NCBI GenBank assembly: GCA_045122895.1 | Contig: JBGVIE010000041.1 | Coordinates: 1-12,084, forward strand | Length of the DNA stretch: 12,084 bases | Source: RGIG1934 sp045122895 | GTDB taxonomy: Bacteria > Bacillota > Clostridia > Lachnospirales > Lachnospiraceae | Direction: 5' to 3' | Part shown: positions 1 to 5,758 of the stretch, piece after piece | Layout: every line of letters starts with the position of its first letter | Position numbering within the stretch: position 1 is the stretch's first letter | Position numbers and translations under genes: made by a program | Notes under the pieces: generated by a model | What the model saw: only the letters and a program-made list of their open reading frames with translations | What the model was told of the DNA's origin: nothing | Database searches by the model: none

Positions 1-176
1 TCCTTTGAAGCCCTTATCTCCTTAAGAGTCACCAGACCATCATCTGTTTTATCATCCCCCTGATACTGGTTAGTGCCGGTCTCTTTCTTCCCCTCATACT
101 TCTGACATCCGGCAGTCATACATACCGATACGCTCACCAGGGATACCAGTATTAATCTTGTTATCCTTCTCTTCAT
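1..176 (-). CDS. Putative lipoprotein, 5' part only (runs off left edge)
   Basis: The first 58 codons of a minus-strand gene are present. Seen: a basic start (MKRRITR), a hydrophobic stretch (residues 8-20) and a lipobox TAGC ending at Cys24. This marks a type II signal peptide, so the protein should be lipid-anchored outside the cytoplasmic membrane. After the Cys comes a charged, Gly/Asp/Lys/Thr-rich linker (residues 25-47), usual between lipid anchor and folded domain. The ATG at 174-176 is preceded by GGAGG at 183-187 with a 6-nt spacer, which fixes the start. The functional domain lies outside the window, so no function can be given. It follows the agr operon in the same direction but is separated by a strong hairpin, so it is probably transcribed independently. 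Confidence 0.8.
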   Translation of the reverse strand, partial: MKRRITRLILVSLVSVSVCMTAGCQKYEGKKETGTNQYQGDDKTDDGLVTLKEIRASK

Positions 177-252
177 ACAATTCCTCCATATCTGCTGATG
201 CTTTGTTGTGCAATGACAACTGCTTTGCGGCATCTGCGTAATAAACAGCCAT
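94..252 (-). CDS. Possible 52-aa small ORF overlapping the lipoprotein start
   Basis: An ATG at 250-252 opens a 52-codon frame that runs through the lipoprotein start in another frame and ends at 94-96. Its first part (MAVYYADAAKQLSLHNKA, then ADMEELYEEKD) reads like an ordinary Ala/Glu/Lys-rich helix. Against it: there is no Shine-Dalgarno before the ATG, and the second half overlaps lipoprotein coding sequence by 83 nt. It may be a chance frame, a leader peptide coupled to the lipoprotein, or the remnant of a gene. Low confidence. Confidence 0.2.
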   Translation of the reverse strand: MAVYYADAAKQLSLHNKASADMEELYEEKDNKINTGIPGERIGMYDCRMSEV

Positions 253-274
253 ATACTAACATATAGAACAGAGA

Positions 275-307
275 ATGTCCCCCCGCCCAAACAGGAGGGG
301 GGAACAT
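275..307 (-). terminator. Rho-independent-like hairpin after the agr operon
   Basis: An inverted repeat has a 6-bp C/G core (279-284 with 297-302), two further pairs next to a 6-nt loop, and a 4-bp ATGT/ACAT outer stem with one bulged A. On the minus strand it begins 21 bp after the stop of the agr-linked secreted-protein gene and is followed by a T-rich but not pure-T run (TTCTCTGTTCT). The position and very stable stem fit a terminator for the agrB-agrD operon; the imperfect T tract lowers certainty. Confidence 0.6.
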
Positions 308-327
308 CCACTGCAACCTATATAACT

Positions 328-714
328 TTAGTTCTCAAACCACTGTATACTACCTCTGTTCACAGCACCACCACTTGTACAGGAAATTCTTAAATTAAAT
401 CTTGCTTTATCATTAGCAGTAATTGCTGTCACTACCTGCGAATCTCCAGGGCTCCTGTACTTAGACACACTGCTTGTTATAGTTGTCTTAAGTGTTGTTC
501 CATCTGTAGATACATAACCAGATATACTAACTGCATCGTAAGAGCTGTCACTGTAAGTGCATCCTGTGCTATAAATTTTTTTAGGGTTTCTTTTCACTGT
601 ACACACATCATTACTAAGATGTACTGAATCAATATAAATCGTTTCCCATTCATCCTTGTGTATAATCGTTGCCTGTGCACTGCCTGCTGAACCTATGGCA
701 AATATTGCTGCCAT
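328..714 (-). CDS. Small secreted protein of unknown function, third gene of agr operon; natural start interrupted
   Basis: I do not recognise the family. From the only intact ATG (712-714) the frame gives 128 aa beginning MAAIFAIGSAGSAQA, which is the hydrophobic core and AQA cleavage site of a Sec signal peptide without its basic start. Reading upstream in frame restores that start (codons for IIVRKKITALL), then meets TAG at 748-750, then AAG, AAT and an ATG at 757-759. The ancestral protein was therefore probably 143 aa with a signal of about 30 aa. The mature part (about 113 aa) is rich in Ser/Thr/Val with three Cys (in VCTV, TGCTY, ISCTS) and alternating polar/hydrophobic runs, suggesting a small beta-rich extracellular protein. 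It directly follows agrD and would be co-induced. It could be a pseudogene, be made from a rare ATT start, or be made at low level from ATG 714, which has no good ribosome site. Confidence 0.55.
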   Translation of the reverse strand: MAAIFAIGSAGSAQATIIHKDEWETIYIDSVHLSNDVCTVKRNPKKIYSTGCTYSDSSYDAVSISGYVSTDGTTLKTTITSSVSKYRSPGDSQVVTAITANDKARFNLRISCTSGGAVNRGSIQWFEN

Positions 715-747
715 AAGTAATGCTGTAATTTTCTTTCTTACAATTAT

Positions 748-759
748 CTACTTATTCAT
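748..759 (-). other. Interrupted start: ATG-AAT-AAG-TAG
   Basis: The ATG at 757-759 overlaps the last codons of agrD (agrD stop at 752-754), an arrangement typical of translational coupling. It is in frame with the secreted protein downstream, but the fourth codon is TAG. One base change (AAG to TAG) would explain it, since the rest of the signal peptide remains intact. The nearby AGGA (762-765) is too close to the ATG to be a good independent ribosome site, so initiation would depend on ribosomes finishing agrD. Confidence 0.6.
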
Positions 760-880
760 TTTCCTGCATCAATTTTATTTCTTCCGGGATTTCTATCTCT
801 CCCCATAACAACATACTTGCTGTTGAAGTAGCTAACTCTACTGCAACGCTTTCTAACATTTCAGCAATTGTCTCTTTCAT
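752..880 (-). CDS. agrD: AgrD-like cyclic autoinducer peptide precursor (42 aa)
   Basis: Precursor of the quorum-sensing peptide processed by AgrB. Seen: an amphipathic N-terminal helix (MKETIAEMLESVAVELA, residues 1-17), a short core ATSTASMLLW (17-26) and an acidic tail GEIEIPEEIKLMQENE (27-42). From known AgrD proteins, the tail matches the conserved recognition segment of staphylococcal AgrD (pattern D-E-x-E-V-P-K-E-L), and the five residues before it form the ring. Here those would be S22-M-L-L-W26, so the ring-closing residue is Ser instead of the usual Cys, as in a few known Ser-lactone pheromones. There is no Cys anywhere in the peptide. The gene overlaps agrB by 20 nt. GGAGG lies at 894-898, 13 nt from the ATG, longer than ideal; an in-frame ATT sits one codon upstream. 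The exact N-terminal cut of the mature peptide cannot be read from sequence. Confidence 0.85.
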   Translation of the reverse strand: MKETIAEMLESVAVELATSTASMLLWGEIEIPEEIKLMQENE

Positions 881-1460
881 AATTAATCTTAAGCCTCCTT
901 TTTTTCATTGTGTGTGCAATTAATACATCAGATACCTCTACTATTTCGCATGCTACTACAATATTTCTGTAATTTAAACTCAATATAGCTATGAGGTTTA
1001 CCCCAATAATGCACACAATACTTTGTTTCCTAAACTTATTGATTTTTCTCTTGCTGTATATCCCCCTCCTCTCATCGATTACGGGACAAAAAACCAAAAC
1101 AACTACTATTGTAATTATCATTCCAATAATAAGCTCTGTCTTATTAATGTGTACACTCTTTTGAATTTCAATTATGACTCCAAACTCTATAACCGATTGA
1201 ACCAAGCAACCAATCTGTGTTTTCCTGTGAGTACCTCCCATCCATATTCTAAGTACACACATTATGATAGAAGCGGTAATAAAGATATCTATATAACCTA
1301 TCAGTCCAAAAAGCATTATCAAAATCACTGCTTTTTCTATACCATTTATTAATACATTTAATCCATAGCACAAAATCTGATTCGCTTTTCCACACATTTT
1401 ATTTGATATTATTTCAGACATTTTTCTATTGACATCGTCAACCCGTTCATACCACTTCAT
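861..1460 (-). CDS. agrB: AgrB-like accessory gene regulator protease
   Basis: Membrane cysteine endopeptidase that removes the AgrD tail, closes the ring and helps export the pheromone. At 199 aa it has the usual family length. Seen: N-terminal cytoplasmic segment, hydrophobic spans at about 41-70, 86-100, 108-127 and 147-163, and the signature GGTHRKTQIGC with catalytic His78 and Cys85 seven residues apart, matching His77/Cys84 of S. aureus AgrB. The conserved Arg (R71) upstream of the GGTH is also present. AAGGAGG at 1472-1478 lies 11 nt before the ATG at 1458-1460. It overlaps the agrD start by 20 nt and is the first gene of the minus-strand operon, preceded by the direct-repeat operator. 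It is probably induced by the divergent response regulator. Confidence 0.93.
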   Translation of the reverse strand: MKWYERVDDVNRKMSEIISNKMCGKANQILCYGLNVLINGIEKAVILIMLFGLIGYIDIFITASIIMCVLRIWMGGTHRKTQIGCLVQSVIEFGVIIEIQKSVHINKTELIIGMIITIVVVLVFCPVIDERRGIYSKRKINKFRKQSIVCIIGVNLIAILSLNYRNIVVACEIVEVSDVLIAHTMKKRRLKINYERDNC

Positions 1461-1496
1461 ATAGGTTCTTGCCTCCTTAATATCTTTTTATCACAT

Positions 1497-1502
1497 CTTA
1501 TA
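1497..1502 (-). promoter_or_regulatory. -10 element of the agrB operon promoter
   Basis: TATAAG on the minus strand (5 of 6 to TATAAT), inside the A/T-rich run TTTTATTATATAAG, 36 bp before the agrB ATG. The hexamer 17 bp upstream (1520-1525, TCCTTT) does not resemble TTGACA, as expected for a promoter that needs an activator bound just upstream at the direct repeats. TATTAT at 1502-1507 is an alternative -10. Confidence 0.5.
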
Positions 1503-1529
1503 TAATAAAAACAGTATCCAAAGGACTCC

Positions 1530-1565
1530 AGAGCACGAACGACACGTTTTAGAGCACGAACGACA
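1530..1565 (-). promoter_or_regulatory. Direct repeats with 21-bp period: probable LytTR/AgrA operator
   Basis: Two identical 15-bp copies, AGAGCACGAACGACA on the plus strand, lie at 1530-1544 and 1551-1565, separated by 6 bp, so equivalent bases are exactly 21 bp apart (two helical turns). Read in the direction of agrB they contain CGTTCGT, which fits the core of the LytTR half-site consensus (C-G-T-T-N-R-K). Known AgrA/LytTR sites are pairs of 9-bp direct repeats spaced by about 12 bp, also a 21-bp period. The proximal copy ends about 4 bp from the -35 position of the agrB promoter, a suitable place for activation. The binding factor is inferred to be the regulator encoded at 1664-2374. Confidence 0.75.
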
Positions 1566-1604
1566 TAAAACTTTATTTTATCCCAAATAATTACTATATG
1601 TATG

Positions 1605-1633
1605 TTGAATAAAATATAATGTCGCGGTAAAAT
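1605..1633 (+). promoter_or_regulatory. Sigma-A-type promoter for the regulator/kinase pair
   Basis: TTGAAT (1605-1610), a 17-bp spacer and TAAAAT (1628-1633). Transcription would start near 1640, giving a leader of about 24 nt before the ATG at 1664. It is a better match to consensus than the agrB promoter, fitting basal expression of the sensing pair. Its -35 is 39 bp from the nearest direct repeat. Confidence 0.55.
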
Positions 1634-1663
1634 GATTATAACAATGTCTAAGTGAGGAGTTTT

Positions 1664-2374
1664 ATGCAACATATACTAATCGTAGAAGATGATGAATTAC
1701 AGTTAAAGATGCTTGTTGATACCATATCCGGTCACTATCCAGGCTGGAATGTAGACGCTTGTCGCACTTACGATTCAGCTTTGAAACTTATCAAAGAATC
1801 CTGTCTTGATACATCCAAAGAATATACTTTATTTTTATTTGACGTTCAATTGACTGAATATGTTACAGACCGCGGCGGATTTCAATTAGCAGAAGAAGTT
1901 CGCAAGATACCTATGTACTACAGGACTTCAATTCTTTTTTTGACAGGTATAACAAATGCATTGACTTATGCACTTTCAACCTTTCATTGCTATAACTATA
2001 TTAACAAACCATACACCTGCGAGGATATTTTGAATCAGTTAGAACAAATGATTATTACCGGCTATCTGGAGCAGTTTACTACTATTGTTGACACAGACAG
2101 GATATTACACAAAATAAGAACCGAAGATATTACATACGTTAATTCTATAAGGCATCTCAAAGCAATACATACTACTAACTCTATAATCCAAACACGTGAT
2201 TATTCGTTTGACGATTTGATATCTATGACTAATAACAAACTGACACCTTGCCACAAAGCTTATTTGATAAACACGTGCTATATCTCAAGCTATGACAAAG
2301 TAACTAATTCAATTGTCATTAATGGAGAATCAATACCTGTCGGCAGGAAATACAAGATTTCTATATTCAACTAG
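1664..2374 (+). CDS. LytTR-family response regulator (AgrA type)
   Basis: DNA-binding response regulator of 236 aa. The receiver domain (1-125) has the acidic cluster E8-D9-D10, phospho-acceptor D60 in LFLFDVQL, T94 in LFLTG and K115 in NKP. The C-terminal LytTR domain (about 140-236) shows the family pattern: ITYVNS, LKAIHTT, CHKAYLIN (196-203) and IPVGRKYK (224-231). The ATG at 1664 is chosen over GTG 1652 because AGGAG at 1655-1659 lies just before it and the receiver starts MQHILIVEDDE as usual; the GTG overlaps that ribosome site. The kinase follows after 16 bp on the same strand. By family knowledge it should activate the divergent agrB operon through the direct repeats at 1530-1565. 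AgrA is the best analogue; the name is given by position and domain, not by close identity. Confidence 0.93.
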   Translation: MQHILIVEDDELQLKMLVDTISGHYPGWNVDACRTYDSALKLIKESCLDTSKEYTLFLFDVQLTEYVTDRGGFQLAEEVRKIPMYYRTSILFLTGITNALTYALSTFHCYNYINKPYTCEDILNQLEQMIITGYLEQFTTIVDTDRILHKIRTEDITYVNSIRHLKAIHTTNSIIQTRDYSFDDLISMTNNKLTPCHKAYLINTCYISSYDKVTNSIVINGESIPVGRKYKISIFN

Positions 2375-2390
2375 TACAAAGGAGAAACTA

Positions 2391-3653
2391 ATGACTTACC
2401 TAGATTATTTTTCAACTATTTTTGAATGTTTATGTATTATGTTTGTATGTAAATCATATCTGAAAAACAAAATCAGACTAAACATATTTGAATATGCAAT
2501 AATCATATCAGATATAATCATTATTAATATAATAATAAACAATGCAACGTATTCAACTTTTTTGATAGGGCAATTAACTTTCTTTTTGGTTTGTCTTATT
2601 AATACCAAGAAAATATCAGACACTGTTTTCCTTTCAATGTTAAGCTTTATTACGATTTTTCTTTGTCAGATTATTATGTCTGTCCCTGTGGCATGTATAA
2701 ATGTTTTAGTTACAGACGAACATCTTATTGGATTAATTGGCAACATATTGACTCTTTTGATTTTATGGGTACTGATGAAACATCTCAAGCCGCTATATCT
2801 ACAGGTTATCGCAACTACTTTTACATACAAAGTCGCATTGACATCTTTCTACATAATTTTGGTGTCGCTGTTATCAATATGTCAGAATAATATGGATTAT
2901 TTATACTCAAACGCCGTACTATTTCTGGCTATTATAGGTGTGATAATAATCAGCAATGTTTTGTTGTTATATTACGAAAAGGTTATTTCTACAAAAAATA
3001 TGAATATTGAGTATTACGAGAAATATTTGCCGGTATACGAGAATTTAATTAACGATATTCGCGCAAACCAGCATGAGTTCAACAACAGAATTCAGGCATT
3101 GCAGATTTTATGTAATTCACAAGATAATGATAACTTATTGGCAAAACAACTAAAAGAATATACAGCTTCATATTCGAAGCCTTTTCATGCGTATACGTTG
3201 CTTTCACTTAATAACCCTTTGTTTGTTGCGTCTCTCTATAGCATGTATCTTGATGCACAGGCACAGAATATAACTATTAACTTTGATGTTTCCTGCCAAG
3301 AACTTCATAGCAATGTATCTGAAATAACCCTTACTGACTTATCATCAATTCTCATTCACAATGCTATAGAAGCGTCTAGACCTTATGACTGTATATATGT
3401 CTCTATATCTTGTGATGCCGGTGTTACAACAGTCGAAGTCAGGAATACTGTAGATCATCTCTTTACAGATAACGAAATTTCGAATTTTTTCTCCAGCGAC
3501 TACTCTACTAAGAATGACTCTGTTTCAAACAAAAGGCATGGATATGGATTATATTATCTAAAAAAACAGATTATACAGCATAAAGGTTCACTGCTTGCTA
3601 CGTGTATTAATCACAACAAGAAAAACTGGATGATTTTTAGATTAACTGTCTAG
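2391..3653 (+). CDS. GHKL sensor histidine kinase (AgrC type)
   Basis: Membrane receptor kinase of 420 aa, the expected sensor for the peptide encoded at 752-880. The N-terminal half (about 1-196) has six or seven hydrophobic spans, as in AgrC-like sensors. A linker helix (about 203-227) leads to the phospho-acceptor motif QHEFNNR with His228. The C-terminal ATPase of the GHKL type shows the N box HNAIEAS (323-329), VRNT (350-353) and the G box RHGYGLYYLKKQI (382-394). ATG 2391 is chosen over an earlier in-frame ATG at 2313 because AAAGGAGA at 2378-2385 has a good spacer and the earlier start would lie inside the regulator gene. It follows the regulator gene by 16 bp. Its last 12 bp overlap the 3' end of tadA on the other strand. 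Confidence 0.92.
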   Translation: MTYLDYFSTIFECLCIMFVCKSYLKNKIRLNIFEYAIIISDIIIINIIINNATYSTFLIGQLTFFLVCLINTKKISDTVFLSMLSFITIFLCQIIMSVPVACINVLVTDEHLIGLIGNILTLLILWVLMKHLKPLYLQVIATTFTYKVALTSFYIILVSLLSICQNNMDYLYSNAVLFLAIIGVIIISNVLLLYYEKVISTKNMNIEYYEKYLPVYENLINDIRANQHEFNNRIQALQILCNSQDNDNLLAKQLKEYTASYSKPFHAYTLLSLNNPLFVASLYSMYLDAQAQNITINFDVSCQELHSNVSEITLTDLSSILIHNAIEASRPYDCIYVSISCDAGVTTVEVRNTVDHLFTDNEISNFFSSDYSTKNDSVSNKRHGYGLYYLKKQIIQHKGSLLATCINHNKKNWMIFRLTV

Positions 3654-4118
3654 ATTTTTATTTTTTCTCAATTTCTTGAAGAAGGATTTCATTATCGTAC
3701 TACATTCTTCCTCAAGTATGCCCTGTTCGATTTCTACCTGATGGTTAAACTTCTCTACCTGCAACAGATTTAAAATCGAGCCGGCGCATCCCGCCTTTGG
3801 ATTCATACAGCCTATATAGACCTTCTTGATTCTAGACTGAACAATTGCCCCCGCACACATCTGGCAAGGCTCAAGTGTCACATACATCTCACAGTCATCT
3901 AAGCGCCAGTCACCAAGCTTTTTGCTGGCTTTTCTTATGGCATTAAGTTCTGCATGTGAAAGAGTATTCATCTCTATTCTTCGCCTGTTATATCCTCTTG
4001 CTATTATTTTATCCTGATATACAATTACACATCCAATTGGCACTTCATCCAAATCATATGCTTTTCTTGCCTGCTTTAGTGCTTCTCTCATATATTTTTC
4101 TTCACGGCTTATACTCAT
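3642..4118 (-). CDS. tadA: tRNA-specific adenosine deaminase TadA
   Basis: Cytoplasmic zinc enzyme that converts adenosine to inosine at the wobble position (A34) of tRNA-Arg(ACG), allowing reading of CGN codons. At 158 aa it has normal length. Seen: the deaminase signature SHAELNAI with Zn ligand His55 and proton-shuttling Glu57, and PCQMC (84-88) with Zn ligands Cys85 and Cys88; the early EVPIGCVIV (25-33) is the standard N-terminal strand. The basic C-terminal tail (FFKKLRKNK) is common in the family. The start is supported by AAGGAG 12 nt upstream, somewhat distant; a second ATG at codon 10 is less likely because the first helix starts before it. It is convergent with the kinase gene and overlaps it by 12 bp; it is divergent from the acetyltransferase gene. 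Confidence 0.95.
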   Translation of the reverse strand: MSISREEKYMREALKQARKAYDLDEVPIGCVIVYQDKIIARGYNRRRIEMNTLSHAELNAIRKASKKLGDWRLDDCEMYVTLEPCQMCAGAIVQSRIKKVYIGCMNPKAGCAGSILNLLQVEKFNHQVEIEQGILEEECSTIMKSFFKKLRKNKNLDS

Positions 4119-4144
4119 TGTCTTTATTTTCTCCTTGTGTTATA

Positions 4145-4173
4145 GTTATCTAAGTATAATGAAAGGGAGTCAA
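4145..4173 (-). promoter_or_regulatory. Possible tadA promoter
   Basis: On the minus strand TTGACT (4168-4173), a 17-bp spacer and GATAAC (4145-4150), about 27 bp before the tadA ATG. The -35 is good and the -10 is moderate (4 of 6). It overlaps the ribosome site of the divergent acetyltransferase gene, so the two genes share a very short 59-bp intergenic region. Confidence 0.35.
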
Positions 4174-4177
4174 TTGT

Positions 4178-4732
4178 ATGCTATTTCACTACACCACCGA
4201 CAGATTAAATCTTAATATACACAACTCTGATGCTGCACCATTGGTACTTGATTTCGTATCCCGTGGACGAGAACTTTTTGAAAAATATGAACCAGCCAAA
4301 CCTCCTGCCTTTTACACAATTCCTTATCAGGAAACTGTATTGTATAACGAGTTTCAAGGTTGCCTCTCAAGACGATATGTAAGATTTTATGTATCACTTC
4401 TTGAAAACCCGGACATAATTATTGGCACCGTATCTTTCAGTCACTTTCGTGAACTTCCATATGCCGATGCCATTATTGGTTACAAATTTGACCCGCAATA
4501 CATGGGAATGGGTTATGCAACTGAAGCTGTTGATAATTGTATAAGCATAGTTATGGAAGAATTTCATCTTCACAGAGTCGAGGCTCTTATTATGCCAAAC
4601 AATATATCTTCAATCAGGTTAGTTAAGCGACTTGGTTTCACATACGAAGGCACTGCACCTTCTATTCTGAAAATCAAGAACACTTGGGAAAACCACGAAC
4701 GTTATTCTCTAATCAATCCCACATATTATTAG
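4178..4732 (+). CDS. GNAT family N-acetyltransferase (RimJ/RimL-like)
   Basis: Predicted acetyl-CoA-dependent N-acetyltransferase of 184 aa; the substrate (protein N-terminus or small amine) cannot be told. Seen: beta-strand IIGTVSFSHF (81-90), the acetyl-CoA loop motif A as DPQYMGMGYATEAVDN (105-120), related to the Q/R-x-x-G-x-G/A pattern, and the C-terminal PNNISSIRLVKRLGF (140-154) typical of RimJ/RimL-type enzymes. The N-terminus TTDRLNLN resembles the usual T-x-R-L-x-L opening of this subfamily. AGGGAG at 4165-4170 supports the ATG at 4178. The gene is divergent from tadA. Its stop overlaps the stop of the HD-GYP-like gene by 4 bp on the other strand, leaving no room for a terminator. 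The position says little about its job. Confidence 0.88.
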   Translation: MLFHYTTDRLNLNIHNSDAAPLVLDFVSRGRELFEKYEPAKPPAFYTIPYQETVLYNEFQGCLSRRYVRFYVSLLENPDIIIGTVSFSHFRELPYADAIIGYKFDPQYMGMGYATEAVDNCISIVMEEFHLHRVEALIMPNNISSIRLVKRLGFTYEGTAPSILKIKNTWENHERYSLINPTYY

Positions 4733-5733
4733 CTTTGTTCCGTGTGAAATTGTTCTATGAAATTCTCTGACAATTTCACTCGTTTATCCATTGTCTTTAG
4801 AATATCTCTTATCTGAACCACGCTGTAGATTCTGTCCGATGACAAATCATATATGTTATTGTCATCAAGTCCAAGCAACATTGGTCTTAGCAGATTCTTA
4901 GGATTTTCTTTTATTACAAGTGCCCTTGTTCCATTTGTAAGCTCAACACATACACCCGGATTTAAGATATTGATTCCCTTAACAAGTCCGCCTATAATTC
5001 TATCACCGTACATCTCCTGTTCTGACAGAAAATATTTTACAACGGTTATCTGGGAATAAGTCTCATTCCCCATTCCCATCTCCGTCATGGAATCAAATAC
5101 ATCTGCTACCCTAAGTGCCCTTGTTCCGTCTAATAACTTTCTGTTAGACGGTGCCGTACCTGACAACTCTTTAAAATTCTGATTAAGAATAACCTTGATG
5201 GATGATGAGATTGAGGCATCCCCCTGCACAGCATCATTATCCACTTCATGAATCAATGCGGCTATTACTGTATCCATCTGGTCTACTCTTCCCATACCGA
5301 TTTTCGATGATATAATAGCACACAAAATAGCCACATTAAGACTATGCTTATAAATATAATCTTCACCGCTTCTAAGACTTCCGATAAAATTAATCTTGTG
5401 TGCAAGACCACCATATGTCTTTATTATCTTGGCTGCCAGATTCTCGATGTTCTTCATTCCGGTTCCATTTGTCAAACCGTCAAGCTCATCTTTAAGAGCA
5501 AACATCGCCATCGTCTGAAATCTCTCGAAGTTGCGTTCCTCTTCCGTTATATCAGGAACGGGTTCTGTTGGTTCTAATACAAACACACCAAGCAAACCGA
5601 AATTAATAATACTGTTAACACTTTGTTTGGTCAGCTTCGTGTTTCGCTCATATAACATAACGCCCTGCTTATTAAATATTGGTCTTGCAAGGCGCATACC
5701 ACTTTTTAGTTCTTCCGGTCTTAAGCACAACAT
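4729..5733 (-). CDS. Degenerate HD-GYP-domain protein
   Basis: 334 aa, related to HD-GYP cyclic-di-GMP phosphodiesterases but probably not catalytic. The N-terminal part (1-55: SGMRLARPIFNKQGVML, then YERNTKLT) is the domain usually found before HD-GYP in Clostridia. The HD-GYP core keeps YKHSLNVAIL with His130, and RVADVFDSMT (208-217). The C-terminal small domain is intact (ILNPGVCVELTNG, 256-268). However, the HD motif reads HEVDN (162-166) instead of HDIGK. The segment up to the HHE...GYP block is shortened by roughly 30 residues, and that block reads ILNQNFKELSGTAP (182-195), so both His are lost and GYP is replaced by TAP. A role as effector or binding protein is possible (inference). 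GAGGAG 8 nt upstream fixes the start. It is the last gene of the metG-tatD-rsmA run, 25 bp after the preceding gene. Confidence 0.8.
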   Translation of the reverse strand: MLCLRPEELKSGMRLARPIFNKQGVMLYERNTKLTKQSVNSIINFGLLGVFVLEPTEPVPDITEEERNFERFQTMAMFALKDELDGLTNGTGMKNIENLAAKIIKTYGGLAHKINFIGSLRSGEDYIYKHSLNVAILCAIISSKIGMGRVDQMDTVIAALIHEVDNDAVQGDASISSSIKVILNQNFKELSGTAPSNRKLLDGTRALRVADVFDSMTEMGMGNETYSQITVVKYFLSEQEMYGDRIIGGLVKGINILNPGVCVELTNGTRALVIKENPKNLLRPMLLGLDDNNIYDLSSDRIYSVVQIRDILKTMDKRVKLSENFIEQFHTEQS

Positions 5734-5758
5734 ATTTCTCGCTCCTCTCTATGTATTC

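Noticed and set aside
1652..1663. GTG start four codons upstream of the response regulator ATG
   Set aside because: The GTG overlaps the AGGAG ribosome site of the ATG at 1664, and the receiver domain normally begins at that ATG.
1457..1672. 71-codon minus-strand frame in the agr divergent region
   Set aside because: It runs through the operator, both promoters and the regulator start, with composition dictated by the repeats; no ribosome site at its start.
4155..4160. Perfect TATAAT upstream of the acetyltransferase gene
   Set aside because: It would place the transcription start inside the ribosome site 11 bp before the ATG, and no -35 hexamer sits 16-18 bp upstream.
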